Positions 25,383-34,063 of a stretch of 37,248 bases of DNA are shown here, piece by piece. The DNA is taken from positions 1 to 37,248 of the forward strand of contig NZ_NHRJ02000014.1 in the NCBI RefSeq assembly GCF_002220865.2, given 5' to 3'. The translations under genes were made by a program, and so were the position numbers. The notes under the pieces were generated by a model. It made no database searches, was not told the origin of the DNA, and worked only from the letters and a program-made list of their open reading frames with translations. The first letter of the stretch is position 1. Every line of letters starts with the position of its first letter. The stretch comes from Paenibacillus xerothermodurans. Its GTDB lineage: Bacteria; Bacillota; Bacilli; Paenibacillales; NBRC-103111.

Positions 25383-25475
25383 GCGTTTTTGCCTGATTCG
25401 ACAACAGGGACTTACGTTAGCACAGGTTGGAATGCTTGAAATACGTACATTACGTTTGGTTGAGGAGGATGAAGT

Positions 25476-28355
25476 TTGTATTTGCTGCATCTTGTTATTA
25501 TTTTGCCTTTTATTTTCGCGTTAGGTAGCCTGTTTGTGTCTAAAGTGAAGCAGCATATCCACACCGGATGGTTTATTTTACCTGCACCTATCTTGATATT
25601 TATCTATTTTGTGCTACGGCTCCCAGAGGTCCGGAATGGGGAACAGTTAACGGCTTCGGTACCGTGGATGCCCTCACTCGGAGTGAATTTCACCGTTTAT
25701 TTGGATGGGCTGAGTCTGCTGTTTGCGCTGCTAATTTCAGGGGTTGGCTCTTTAGTTATTCTTTATTCGATCTTTTACTTAAACAAAAGAAAAGAAGCTA
25801 TCGCCCAGTTTTACATTTATTTGCTGCTATTCATGGGAGCAATGCTCGGGGTGGTGCTGTCCGATAACCTCATTGTTCTTTACGGCTTCTGGGAGCTGAC
25901 GAGCATTTCTTCCTTCCTACTGATCGCTTTCTGGCATCAAAGGGAAAGGTCGAGGTACGGCGCCTTAAAATCAATGCTAATTACTGTGTTCGGCGGCTTG
26001 GCGATGCTAAGCGGGTTCTTACTGCTCTACGTTATTACAGGAACATTCAGCATTAGGGGAATTAGCGCGAATGTAAGCACGATAGCGGAGCACAGCTTAT
26101 TCGTGCCTGCAATGCTGCTCGTGCTGCTGGGCGCCTTCACAAAGTCTGCACAGTTTCCGTTTCATATTTGGCTACCGGATGCGATGGAAGCACCCACACC
26201 GGTCAGCGCGTATTTACATTCTGCAACTATGGTAAAAGCGGGATTGTATTTGGTAGCACGACTTAGTCCGATATTTGCTGGGGAAGCTGGCTGGTTCTGG
26301 CTGGTATCCGGAACAGGAATCCTAACCTTGATCTACGGTTCATATCGGGCACTCAAGCAGACAGATTTGAAATCAATGCTTGCGTTTTCAACGATTAGTC
26401 AGCTGGGACTTATTATGAGCTTGCTCGGTCTTGGTTCGGCAGCAGCCATTTATTCGGACACAGGCGCGTCTCTGTTCTATGTGAAAGCAACCATGGCGGG
26501 CATCTTCCATCTAATTAATCATGCTGTATTCAAAGGCGCCCTGTTCATGGTGGTAGGTATCGTCGATCATGAGACCGGAACGAGAGACATCCGTAAGCTG
26601 GGAGGCTTGATGTCGGTCATGCCGGTGACCTTCTCCATCGCTTTGATCGGGACATTCTCCATGGCTGGGCTGCCGCCGTTTAACGGCTTTTTGAGTAAGG
26701 AAATGTTTTTTACGGCCGTGCTCAACATTATGGAGATGGATGTTCTGAATATGCAGTTTCTAGGCATAGTATTCCCGGTTATCGCTTGGATTGCGAGTAT
26801 CTTCACATTTATATATAGCATGCTGCTGCTATTCAAAACCTTTACAGGTCAGCAGTTCGACAAGCTCGAGAAAAAGCCGCATGAGGCTCCGCTGGGTATG
26901 CTGCTGCCCCCGGTAGTTCTGGCAGCGCTGGCTGTTGTTTTCGGCTTATTTCCGAATTTGTTGTCCTACACACTAATCGAGCCGGCGATGGCAGCGATTC
27001 ATCCCACCATGCTGGTACCAGGACAACAATTCGACGCGGCTATTCATATCTGGCATGGCTGGACGACCGAAGTATTTATGACGCTAGGCGTCGTTGCAGC
27101 GGGAATTGTATTTTACCGGCTACATCATCGCGTGAAATTGCTTCATCAGCCATTATTTAGCGGGATAACCCTAAATAAAAGCTATGATGGCGGCCTTAAC
27201 CTGCTGGATAAGGCAGCAAAAGGTCTCACAGATCGTTATATGACGGGCTCCATTCGCCATTACTCGATGTATATCTTTGTGTTTCTGATTGTCTCTATTA
27301 CGGTAACAATGGGCGGCTCTTCGAATATTCGGTTTGACTTCTCCGAATTTGCGCCGATGTCATTATATGAAGCGGTTGTGATTTTCGCGCTTATCGTATC
27401 GGTGATTGCCGTTGCGTTTGCACACACGAGGATGATGGCGATCATATTGACGGGCACAGCCGGATATATGGTCACTTTATTTTTCGTCATCTTCCGTGCG
27501 CCGGATCTGGCGCTGACCCAGATGATCGTGGAGACGGTATCAGTTACATTATTCCTTCTCTGCTTCTACCATTTGCCTAAGCTGAAGAAAGAGATTGAGT
27601 CAATGCGCTTTATACTGCCCAACTTGATCATCGCGCTTGGAGTAGGCGGGGTCATGACCTTACTTGCTCTAAGCGCCAGCAGCAGCCGATCGTTTGATTC
27701 GATCTCAGATTTTTTTATCAAGGAAAGCTACAACCTCGCGGGTGGTAAAAATATTGTCAACGTCATCCTCGTAGATTTCCGTGGTTTTGATACAATGCTG
27801 GAAATTGTTGTGCTTAGTATTGCATCGTACGCAATTTACGCCCTAATCAGATTGAAGCTAGTCCATGAGGGGCACCCCGTTCGCCGTGGTTATTGGGAGA
27901 GTGGAAGTGGAAATAAGCTTCCGAACAACGGGCTGCGTAGCAATGATGTGATTTTAAAGACCATCTCCAAGGTAGTTATTTTCATCATTCTGACGTTTTC
28001 CTTTTATCTGTTTTTCTCCGGACACAACGAGCCTGGCGGCGGCTTCATCGGAGCGTTGATGTCGGCTGCCGCCATCGTTCTGCTAGCAATGGCGTTCGGT
28101 ATCAACACGGTTCGGGAGGTCATTCCGGTCGATTTCCGCAAAGTCAGTGCGGTGGGCATTATAGTCGCTCTATTGACGGGCATCGGCTCTTTCTTTTTCG
28201 ATGTGCCGTTTCTCAGCCACACCTTCGGTTATCACGATCTGCCGTTACTCGGCCACACTGAATTGGCAACCGCTATGCTGTTCGATTTAGGTGTCTTTCT
28301 TACCGTCGTTGGCATCACCATGACGATTATTCTGGCGATAGGGAGGGATAAGTAA
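25476..28355 (+). CDS. mrpA: Mrp Na+/H+ antiporter, fused subunits A and B
   Basis: A 959-residue membrane protein: the large MrpA subunit fused to MrpB. Residues 1 to about 800 are MrpA, with the NuoL/complex-I-like domain and the C-terminal MbhDE-like region. Glu140 lies in LYGFWELTSISSFLLI, at the position of the essential glutamate in Bacillus MrpA. FHIWLPDAMEAPTPVSAYLHSATMVKAGLYL is the proton-channel motif with Lys. Residues about 825-959 (SKVVIFIILTFSFYLFFSGHNEPGGGFIGALM ... HTELATAMLFDLGVFLTVVGI) are the MnhB/MrpB domain. In Bacillus the two are separate genes (about 800 and 143 residues). The TTG start follows GAGGAGG. It works as a complex with MrpC-G, exporting Na+ for alkali and salt tolerance. 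Confidence 0.95.
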   Translation: MYLLHLVIILPFIFALGSLFVSKVKQHIHTGWFILPAPILIFIYFVLRLPEVRNGEQLTASVPWMPSLGVNFTVYLDGLSLLFALLISGVGSLVILYSIFYLNKRKEAIAQFYIYLLLFMGAMLGVVLSDNLIVLYGFWELTSISSFLLIAFWHQRERSRYGALKSMLITVFGGLAMLSGFLLLYVITGTFSIRGISANVSTIAEHSLFVPAMLLVLLGAFTKSAQFPFHIWLPDAMEAPTPVSAYLHSATMVKAGLYLVARLSPIFAGEAGWFWLVSGTGILTLIYGSYRALKQTDLKSMLAFSTISQLGLIMSLLGLGSAAAIYSDTGASLFYVKATMAGIFHLINHAVFKGALFMVVGIVDHETGTRDIRKLGGLMSVMPVTFSIALIGTFSMAGLPPFNGFLSKEMFFTAVLNIMEMDVLNMQFLGIVFPVIAWIASIFTFIYSMLLLFKTFTGQQFDKLEKKPHEAPLGMLLPPVVLAALAVVFGLFPNLLSYTLIEPAMAAIHPTMLVPGQQFDAAIHIWHGWTTEVFMTLGVVAAGIVFYRLHHRVKLLHQPLFSGITLNKSYDGGLNLLDKAAKGLTDRYMTGSIRHYSMYIFVFLIVSITVTMGGSSNIRFDFSEFAPMSLYEAVVIFALIVSVIAVAFAHTRMMAIILTGTAGYMVTLFFVIFRAPDLALTQMIVETVSVTLFLLCFYHLPKLKKEIESMRFILPNLIIALGVGGVMTLLALSASSSRSFDSISDFFIKESYNLAGGKNIVNVILVDFRGFDTMLEIVVLSIASYAIYALIRLKLVHEGHPVRRGYWESGSGNKLPNNGLRSNDVILKTISKVVIFIILTFSFYLFFSGHNEPGGGFIGALMSAAAIVLLAMAFGINTVREVIPVDFRKVSAVGIIVALLTGIGSFFFDVPFLSHTFGYHDLPLLGHTELATAMLFDLGVFLTVVGITMTIILAIGRDK

Positions 28356-28357
28356 GG

Positions 28358-28696
28358 ATGGAATTATACATGTCACTTGCCATCGGCGTGCTATTTACCG
28401 TCGGCGTTTACCTTGTGCTGTCGAAGAGCCTGCTGCGCATTATATTAGGGACCTCGCTCCTTACGCACGGTGTGCATTTGCTTTTGCTCACCATGTCCCG
28501 TTTAAAAACAGGGGCCGCTCCGCTGCTAGGGCAAAAGGCGGAGTCCTATGTGGATCCGCTGCCACAGGCGCTTATTCTAACATCCATTGTCATTAGCTTC
28601 GGCGTGACGTCCTTCTTCTTCGTGCTCGCCTACAAGGCTTATCAGAAATTGGGAACGGACGATATGGAACAATTAAGGGGGGAGGAGAATGAATAA
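28358..28696 (+). CDS. mrpC: Mrp antiporter subunit C (NuoK-like)
   Basis: A 112-residue, three-helix membrane protein homologous to complex I NuoK. SLAIGVLFTVGVYLVLSKSLLRIILGTSLLTHGVHLLLLTM and DPLPQALILTSIVISFGVTSFFFVLAYKAY are the characteristic segments. The ATG at 28358 lies two bases after the mrpAB stop, with GGGAGGG upstream. Its end overlaps mrpD by eight bases. Confidence 0.96.
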   Translation: MELYMSLAIGVLFTVGVYLVLSKSLLRIILGTSLLTHGVHLLLLTMSRLKTGAAPLLGQKAESYVDPLPQALILTSIVISFGVTSFFFVLAYKAYQKLGTDDMEQLRGEENE

Positions 28697-30167
28697 TCTG
28701 CTTGTGCTTCCACTGCTTATCCCTTTATGTACAGCTGCTATTCTTATTTTTCTGAAAAACAACATACCAGTGCAAAGGTGGCTGAGCGCCCTTAGCTTAT
28801 TGGCTACAGTGGCCTGCGCGGGGAAGATATTATATCAGGTAAGAATGGAAGGCATTCAAACACTGCATATGGGAGGCTGGCTGCCGCCTTACGGTATCAT
28901 ATTTGTAGCGGATATGTTATCTGCTCTGCTTATTCTCGTCACAGCTGTCGTTGGCGCCTTTTGTTTGTTATACTCCTTCGGTACGGTCGGGGAGCAGCGG
29001 GAACGCTATTATTATTACCCGTTCTTTCAATTTCTGCTGGTCGGGGTTAACGGTTCGTTCTTGACTGGAGATCTGTTTAACTTGTTTGTTTGTTTCGAGG
29101 TGATGCTGATCTCCTCTTACGCGCTGATCGTACTTGGCGGAACGAAAAAACAGCTTCGCGAAACACTAAAATATATTTTAATCAACATTTTATCGTCAAC
29201 ATTATTCGTTGCGGCTGTAGCTTATTTATATGGTGTTGTCGGAACGCTGAACATGGCGGACCTATCCCTCCGGGTAGCAGAGGCAGGCCAAGACGGCATA
29301 TTAAACGTCATCGCCATTTTGTTCATGATTGTTTTCTCACTAAAAGCGGGCTTGTTTCTCTTCTTTTGGCTTCCGGGGTCGTACAGCGTTCCGCCGGCAG
29401 CAGTGTCCGCCTTACTCGGCGCCCTGCTGACCAAGGTAGGCTTGTATGCGCTGATTCGGACCTTTACGCTCATCTTCTACCACGAACCGTTGGTTACTCA
29501 TAGCTGGATTGCGTGTATGGCGGCCGCTACAATGATCCTTGGTGCATTGGGGGCCATTGCCTATTCGGACGTGCAAAGGATAATTAACTATAACGTCATC
29601 ATTACCGTAGGTTTCATTGCTTTCGGGCTGTCAGTGACAGCTGATCATGCAATGGACGGCGTCGTCTTTTATTTGCTGCATGATATGGTCGCCAAGGCCG
29701 CACTGTTTATTTTGGGAGGCTTAATCGTACATGTAACTGGCACGAGCCAGCTACAGGAGATGGGCGGCATGATGAAGCGTCATGCGACAATGGGTTGGAT
29801 GCTCTTCATCACCGCTCTTGCTATTGCCGGTATTCCGCCGCTCAGCGGCTTTGCAGGCAAGCTGCTCATCATTCAGGGAGGCTTGGAGGAGCATTATTTC
29901 TGGCTGACTGGCGTCGCGGTTGCGTCCAGTTTTATCGTTCTCTATTCGTTAGTAAGATTATTTATGAGCGCGTTCTGGGGAGAAGAGAAACCTCGGCCAG
30001 CTACTCAGGCGGCTGTCTCTACAGGGATGCTGCTACCGGCTGTGGGACTCTGTTTTATCATGATAATGATGGGGATTGGTTCGGAATGGGTATATCGGTT
30101 TGTATCGGAGGCTGGAAATACGCTAATAAATCCGGCAGTTTATATTGACGCCGTACTGAAGGAGTAG
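28689..30167 (+). CDS. mrpD: Mrp antiporter subunit D (NuoN/M-like)
   Basis: A 492-residue antiporter-like membrane protein. Glu137 (LFNLFVCFEVMLISSYALIVLGG) matches the essential acidic residue of the Bacillus MrpD. The channel lysine block is FSLKAGLFLFFWLPGSYSVPPAAVSALLGALLTKVGLYALIR, and HDMVAKAALFILGGLIVHVTGTSQL follows. About fourteen helices. The start ATG overlaps the end of mrpC (GGGGGGAGGAG upstream), giving coupled translation. Confidence 0.96.
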   Translation: MNNLLVLPLLIPLCTAAILIFLKNNIPVQRWLSALSLLATVACAGKILYQVRMEGIQTLHMGGWLPPYGIIFVADMLSALLILVTAVVGAFCLLYSFGTVGEQRERYYYYPFFQFLLVGVNGSFLTGDLFNLFVCFEVMLISSYALIVLGGTKKQLRETLKYILINILSSTLFVAAVAYLYGVVGTLNMADLSLRVAEAGQDGILNVIAILFMIVFSLKAGLFLFFWLPGSYSVPPAAVSALLGALLTKVGLYALIRTFTLIFYHEPLVTHSWIACMAAATMILGALGAIAYSDVQRIINYNVIITVGFIAFGLSVTADHAMDGVVFYLLHDMVAKAALFILGGLIVHVTGTSQLQEMGGMMKRHATMGWMLFITALAIAGIPPLSGFAGKLLIIQGGLEEHYFWLTGVAVASSFIVLYSLVRLFMSAFWGEEKPRPATQAAVSTGMLLPAVGLCFIMIMMGIGSEWVYRFVSEAGNTLINPAVYIDAVLKE

Positions 30168-30172
30168 AGGAG

Positions 30173-30652
30173 ATGGCCTTACAAATATTATTAAACCTGA
30201 TCATAGCCTTCGTTTGGATGTTCTTATACAATGACTGGTCGGCGTCGCGGTTTACGGTCGGGTACCTGCTGGGGATCATTTGCATCGGACTACTCAGCCG
30301 CTTCTGGCCGCACGACTTTTATTTAAAACGATTATGGGCGGTTGTTAAATTGCTTCTCCTGTTCACCAAAGAGCTGTTTATTTCCAGCTTCACGGTCATG
30401 TGGCAAATTATCCGTCCCCGGCTGGCGGTTCGACCAGGGATATTCGCACTGAAGACGGAGCTCAAATCGGATTGGGAAATTACCGTTCTGTCGTGCCTTA
30501 TATGTCTGACCCCCGGCACATTAACGCTGGATGTGTCGCGGGACGGACAGACGCTATATATTCATGCGATGGATATCGAGGATGTCAATGAACTGTCTAA
30601 GCAGATCAAAGACTCGTTTGAGAGAGCGATCATGGAGGTGACGCGGTCGTGA
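30173..30652 (+). CDS. mrpE: Mrp antiporter subunit E
   Basis: A 159-residue MnhE/MrpE protein. The N-terminal part has two or three membrane segments (LQILLNLIIAFVWMFLYNDWS, GYLLGIICIGLLSRFW). The cytoplasmic C-terminus contains the typical VLSCLICLTPGTLTLDVSRDGQTLYIHAMDIEDV. It starts with ATG five bases after mrpD (GTAGAGGAG) and its stop overlaps the start of mrpF. MrpE is needed for complex assembly and full activity. Confidence 0.95.
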   Translation: MALQILLNLIIAFVWMFLYNDWSASRFTVGYLLGIICIGLLSRFWPHDFYLKRLWAVVKLLLLFTKELFISSFTVMWQIIRPRLAVRPGIFALKTELKSDWEITVLSCLICLTPGTLTLDVSRDGQTLYIHAMDIEDVNELSKQIKDSFERAIMEVTRS

Positions 30653-30942
30653 TGTCTAGTCTACTACTGTTATCGTTAGCAATTTTGTCACTGGCGATCG
30701 TTGGCTGCATGTATCGGTTACTCAAAGGGCCATCGGTCTCAGACCGTATCGCCGCGCTTGACACGATCGGGGTTCTGCTGCTCTCTATGATCGCGATCAT
30801 TTGCATGCTGTTAAAAACATATGCATATTTTGACATCATATTGGTGATAGGCATTCTTACCTTTATAGGAACTACCGCCTTTGCGCGATATATAGAAAGA
30901 GGTGTTGTCATTGAAAACGGAGATGATTCTTCAAATGGGTGA
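30649..30942 (+). CDS. mrpF: Mrp antiporter subunit F
   Basis: A 97-residue three-helix subunit. MYRLLKGPSVSDRIAALDTIGVLLLSMIAIICMLLKTYAYFDIILVIGILTFIGTTAFARYIERG is the typical MrpF core, in which the RIAALDTIG segment carries the conserved aspartate. The GTG at 30649 (GGAGGTG eight bases upstream) or the adjacent ATG at 30652 may be used. It overlaps mrpE and mrpG. Confidence 0.95.
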   Translation: MMSSLLLLSLAILSLAIVGCMYRLLKGPSVSDRIAALDTIGVLLLSMIAIICMLLKTYAYFDIILVIGILTFIGTTAFARYIERGVVIENGDDSSNG

Positions 30943-31339
30943 AATTCTGATCGGATTCCTGGTGTTAGCGGGCAGTTTGATAAGCGCGGTAAGCGCATTC
31001 GGCCTGATCAGGCTGCCAGATGTTTATCTACGCTCACATGCCGCGACGAAAAGCGCTACGCTAGGCGTGCTCTTTATTTTGGTCGGCGCTTTTCTTTATT
31101 TTGCATTTTTCTTGGATCATGTGAGCGCCAAGCTGTTGCTTGGCATCGTCTTTGTATTTATAACCGCACCGGTCGCAGGTCATCTGAACGGAAGGGCAGC
31201 GTACCGCTCTGGCGTACCACTGAAGTGGAGCGTCCAGGATGACTGGGCGGGAGAGCTAAAAGAGAGAAGAGCGAATAGAGCCACTCCCATGGCTAAAAAA
31301 AAGAACATAAGACAGACAAACGGAGACTATAGTTCGTGA
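30911..31339 (+). CDS. mrpG: Mrp antiporter subunit G
   Basis: A 142-residue three-helix subunit with the MnhG core ILIGFLVLAGSLISAVSAFGLIRLPDVYLRSHAATKSATLGVLFILVGAFLYF. The TTG at 30911 is the best start, behind AGAGGTG, while a GTG at 30902 overlaps that site. The C-terminus carries a long charged tail (WAGELKERRANRATPMAKKKNIRQT) beyond the usual end. Last gene of mrpAB-C-D-E-F-G, so the whole complex is encoded. Confidence 0.93.
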   Translation: MKTEMILQMGEILIGFLVLAGSLISAVSAFGLIRLPDVYLRSHAATKSATLGVLFILVGAFLYFAFFLDHVSAKLLLGIVFVFITAPVAGHLNGRAAYRSGVPLKWSVQDDWAGELKERRANRATPMAKKKNIRQTNGDYSS

Positions 31340-31453
31340 AGAGTTAAGCAATCTTCTGTAACATTTCAACGGTTTACATGACCGGACGGTGCTTGAGCCT
31401 ATTTCAGCATAATAAGTCTGGTAGTTCTTCATACGATTTGGAGGTGGGACGCC

Positions 31454-31771
31454 TTGAAAAACCAATGTGAGATCATACAAGATCTCCTTCCGCGCTATAT
31501 TGATGGTGCTGTGCATCCCTACACGAAAACATTTGTTAGCACTCATTTATCCGAATGTCATGTGTGCAACAAATACGTTCAACACATCAAGGATCTTAGT
31601 TCTTACCACTCAAAGGGCAAGCTTCCTGCAGCAGCGTCCGTGTCATTTGATGCAAAAGAATTCGCTCGTACTGTGAGGATGTGGAAAGTAAGGGCTGCTA
31701 TAGCGGGAATTTCCATTTTATCCGTCATCTTGTCAATTGTCTGGTATATCGCGACTATCGAGTTCGAGTAA
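31454..31771 (+). CDS. zf-HC2 zinc-finger membrane protein, anti-sigma-like
   Basis: A 105-residue protein with an N-terminal zinc-finger anti-sigma motif: CEIIQDLLPRYIDGAV, then His31, Cys35 and Cys38 in HLSECHVC. One membrane helix lies near the C-terminus (AIAGISILSVILSIVWYIATIEF). This is the plan of ECF anti-sigma factors such as RsiW, although much shorter outside the membrane. TTG start with GGAGGTGGGAC. No sigma-factor gene lies next to it. It could be an orphan regulator, or a small zf-HC2 protein of other use. Confidence 0.7.
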   Translation: MKNQCEIIQDLLPRYIDGAVHPYTKTFVSTHLSECHVCNKYVQHIKDLSSYHSKGKLPAAASVSFDAKEFARTVRMWKVRAAIAGISILSVILSIVWYIATIEFE

Positions 31772-31834
31772 CAGGGAGAAACACCACGCTGCTGCAATTG
31801 ATTATCCTGGTAGTTCGGCAAAGGAAATGTAAGC

Positions 31835-31865
31835 GCTGGATTCAGCGTTAGCTGAATTCAGCTTT
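31835..31865 (+). terminator. Hairpin after the zf-HC2 gene
   Basis: GCTGGATTCAGC at 31835-31846, GTTA loop, then GCTGAATTCAGC at 31851-31862, followed by TTTAATT. The 12-bp stem has one G-T mismatch, and the T-run is weak. Confidence 0.55.
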
Positions 31866-32194
31866 AATTGTATGTCATGTTTTCATCTTCATGACCTTAG
31901 CCTGTGCCGCCAGCCACAATTATGATGATGGTCCGGCTTATGGCCCCGTTAAAGTTGCGATTATCACGCCGTGCAAGCGTAAATCCGACACTTTTTTGAT
32001 CAGACAAATTGTTGCGAGCACAAATCTGTGCTCCGGACTGTCCAGTGGTGATTCTTAATCATAATACTATTCGTTCTGGGAGAAGCACAACGCATTCGCT
32101 TGCAGAGGCGGTAAACTTTTTTTATTGATACTTAGCCCATAGTGTCTTCGAAGTAGAATCGGCGTAACTCGGAGTAAGGGATGTACGCATCATG
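31866..32194. other. Decayed intergenic region
   Basis: About 330 bases. A minus-strand frame ending near 31915 reads RNFNGAISRTIIIIVAGGTG, which looks like a protein end but which I cannot identify. No intact gene or clear signal. Confidence 0.35.
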
Positions 32195-32320
32195 CTATCC
32201 AATAATGATCCCCTCCTTGGGATAATGATAGCGGTCTTTTTTCACGCGCCCGCGAAACATGAAGAGCAGTGTAAGCATACCAATTCGGCCAATGAACATT
32301 AAAAAAATGATGATCAATTT
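32195..32320 (-). pseudogene. TrkH/KtrB potassium transporter, C-terminal fragment
   Basis: On the minus strand the frame reads KLIIIFLMFIGRIGMLTLLF then MFRGRVKKDRYHYPKEGIIIG and a stop. This matches the last helix and tail of KtrB/TrkH-type K+ uptake proteins (MFxGRIGPLTL is characteristic). Only about 41 codons remain, and the sequence is broken at about 32320 by unrelated DNA. The original gene would have been about 450 codons. Confidence 0.75.
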
Positions 32321-32597
32321 ACCTTACGGAATACACAACGCCGACCCAAGCAACTTTGTATGATATCAAAGTGTATGCGTTCGGCGGAGACCCATCATGG
32401 GCTAGCGAGGAGAATAGGCCTCATATCCATAAACTGGTTGATTGGGTGGGGCAATATAATCATCATGCTCCAGCAGAGGGAGGATTTACAGGCATTCATT
32501 TGGATATCGAACCTTATAATCAAGATGCTTGGGACACCGATCAAAGGCAGACCATGATCGATGGTTGGCTCGCTAGCTTAACCAAAGATAACAGCAC
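32314..32597 (+). pseudogene. Glycosidase-like protein fragment
   Basis: An open frame without proper start reads YDIKVYAFGGDPSWASEENR and continues to GFTGIHLDIEPYNQDAWDTD and GWLASLTKDNSTLKLA. The IHLDIEPY segment resembles the active-site strand of TIM-barrel glycosidase-like (GH18/GH25-like) proteins; the exact family is uncertain. Both ends are lost: the TrkH fragment lies on one side and the IS256-type fragment on the other. The open frame continues to 32721 only by reading antisense through the transposase remnant. Confidence 0.5.
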
Positions 32598-32832
32598 ATT
32601 GAAGTTGGCGCGGATTTGCTCCGCCTCTAGCATTTCTTGTATTGTGTCGGCAGACAGCTCTTTGAGAGCGGACTGCACGTCCGCCATTGATTTCATATCG
32701 TTGTCTTTAATAATGCTTTAAACTTGTTCCTTGCCAAACTTCCGAGCCACTGTGTTCATCCTTCCGATCCGACCTTTGCCTATTATTCTAATAGATTGAT
32801 TGGAGAGTTTACACAGGTTATTTAACAGACTC
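32598..32832 (-). mobile_element. IS256-family transposase remnant with terminal sequence
   Basis: On the minus strand from ATG at 32759: MNTVARKFGKEQV, stop, then SIIKDNDMKSMADVQSALKE and LSADTIQEMLEAE, the start of an IS256-type (mutator) transposase. An in-frame TAA interrupts it after about 13 codons, and only about 50 codons remain. The probable element end is at 32805-32832 (GAGTTTACACAG ... ACAGACTC). The rest of the element is missing. Confidence 0.75.
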
Positions 32833-32915
32833 AACCCCGGTGGTGTGGACCTCCCACAAACCTCTTTACACAAGGTTAAGACCAAGTCATACTCTTGTGC
32901 AAAGGGGTTGATTCT

Positions 32916-33248
32916 TTGAAGCGAATAAAGTACGACAAGGCCTTTAAAGTGGAAGCTGTCTTACAGGTGCTCGGGGAACGAAGAAAGGTCTCCCATGTGG
33001 CAAAATCGCTGGGCATCATTCCGACGATGTTGAGTCGGTGGGTGTACGAATACGAGCAGTATGGCGACAAAGCCTTTACAGGCAATGGCGTTCCTGTGCC
33101 TAACACCGAACTGGAGATCCAGCGACTGCAAAAACGTGACGAGCTGCAACTGGAAAATGAAATCCTAAAAAAGTTTCAGGAATACTCGAAGCGGTGGGAG
33201 AAGTTAAATACACTTTCATCCGAAAAAGCACCGAGAACTACTCCGTAA
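32916..33248 (+). CDS. IS3-family transposase OrfA
   Basis: A helix-turn-helix protein of about 110 residues that binds the element ends: KRIKYDKAFKVEAVLQVLGERRKVSHVAKSLGIIPTMLSRWVYEY, then a leucine-zipper-like stretch (NTELEIQRLQKRDELQLENEILKK). The TTG at 32916 has AAAGGGG upstream; the frame is open back to 32895. Near its end A-AAA-AAG at 33167-33173 is a classic -1 slippery heptamer that puts ribosomes into the orfB frame to make the OrfAB transposase. Without slippage OrfA ends at 33248. Confidence 0.9.
   Translation: MKRIKYDKAFKVEAVLQVLGERRKVSHVAKSLGIIPTMLSRWVYEYEQYGDKAFTGNGVPVPNTELEIQRLQKRDELQLENEILKKFQEYSKRWEKLNTLSSEKAPRTTP
33167..33173 (+). promoter_or_regulatory. Programmed -1 frameshift site
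   Basis: A AAA AAG in the orfA frame. A -1 shift here reads AAA AAA GTT and stays open into orfB, giving the fused OrfAB. The arrangement is the standard one for the IS3 family. Confidence 0.8.
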
Positions 33249-34063
33249 AACTGTTATGCGATCTGCTTAAGGTCAGCCGGCAAGCTTACTACGACTGGTT
33301 AAAACGTGGCAAAAGCAACCGCGCGATCGACAGCGAAATCCTCATCGAGGATATCCGCAAGATTTACGCCGAGTTTAAAGGGCGTTACGGCAGTCCCCGC
33401 ATCGCGTTGGAACTGTGCCGCCGTGGTAAGTTCACGAGTAAAAACCGAGTGGCACGGCATATGCAGCAAGTTGGGCTGGCGGCCCTGCCCTGGAGAAAAA
33501 AGAAAGTGATGTCCCGCAAGCCCTCCGCTGAAGGTATCGCTGAAAACCTAGTCAAACGGGTTTTTGATACCAAGACCAAGCACATCCTATGGGTCGGTGA
33601 CATTACCTACATTCCCTTGCAGACCGGTGGTTTTCTGTACTTGGCGGTATGGATCGATGTATTCTCAAGAAAAGTCGTGGGATGGGCCATGCAAACCCGA
33701 ATGACCGATCAGTTGGTGATCGAGGCATTTAAGCAGGCGATACACAAGGAACATCCACCTGTCGGTCTCATGATTCATACCGACCGTGGTTCGCAATATA
33801 CAAGCAGGCGGTTTCAGGCCATTGTTAAAAGCTATGGAGCGATGATCAGCATGTCCAGACGGGGCAATCATTATGACAATGCAGTCATGGAGTCTTTTTA
33901 TAAGACATTAAAACGCGAACTCATGCATGATACAAAGTTTGGCAACGCAGAGGAAGCGAAACGGGCTATTTTCGAATATATCGAAATGTTTTATAACACC
34001 AAACGCATGCACTCCGCTCTCGGTTATAAAACGCCTGTGGAGTACGAGCTACAGTCCAAATGA
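33194..34063 (+). CDS. IS3-family transposase OrfB (DDE integrase domain)
   Basis: 289 residues counted from a GTG at 33194. The normal product is probably the OrfAB fusion entered by frameshift at 33167. HTH_21-like part: VKLLCDLLKVSRQAYYDWLKRG, RYGSPRIALELCRRG. The rve catalytic core has the DDE triad: Asp in WVGDITYIPLQTGGFLYLAVWIDVFSRKVVGWAM, Asp in HTDRGSQYTS, and Glu in VMESFYKTLKRELMHD. The end NTKRMHSALGYKTPVEY is typical. All catalytic motifs are intact. Confidence 0.95.
   Translation: MGEVKYTFIRKSTENYSVKLLCDLLKVSRQAYYDWLKRGKSNRAIDSEILIEDIRKIYAEFKGRYGSPRIALELCRRGKFTSKNRVARHMQQVGLAALPWRKKKVMSRKPSAEGIAENLVKRVFDTKTKHILWVGDITYIPLQTGGFLYLAVWIDVFSRKVVGWAMQTRMTDQLVIEAFKQAIHKEHPPVGLMIHTDRGSQYTSRRFQAIVKSYGAMISMSRRGNHYDNAVMESFYKTLKRELMHDTKFGNAEEAKRAIFEYIEMFYNTKRMHSALGYKTPVEYELQSK

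Noticed and set aside
32356-32721. 121-codon frame as an intact gene
   Set aside because: Its second half is antisense to an IS256-type transposase remnant, so it is a chimera of fragments.
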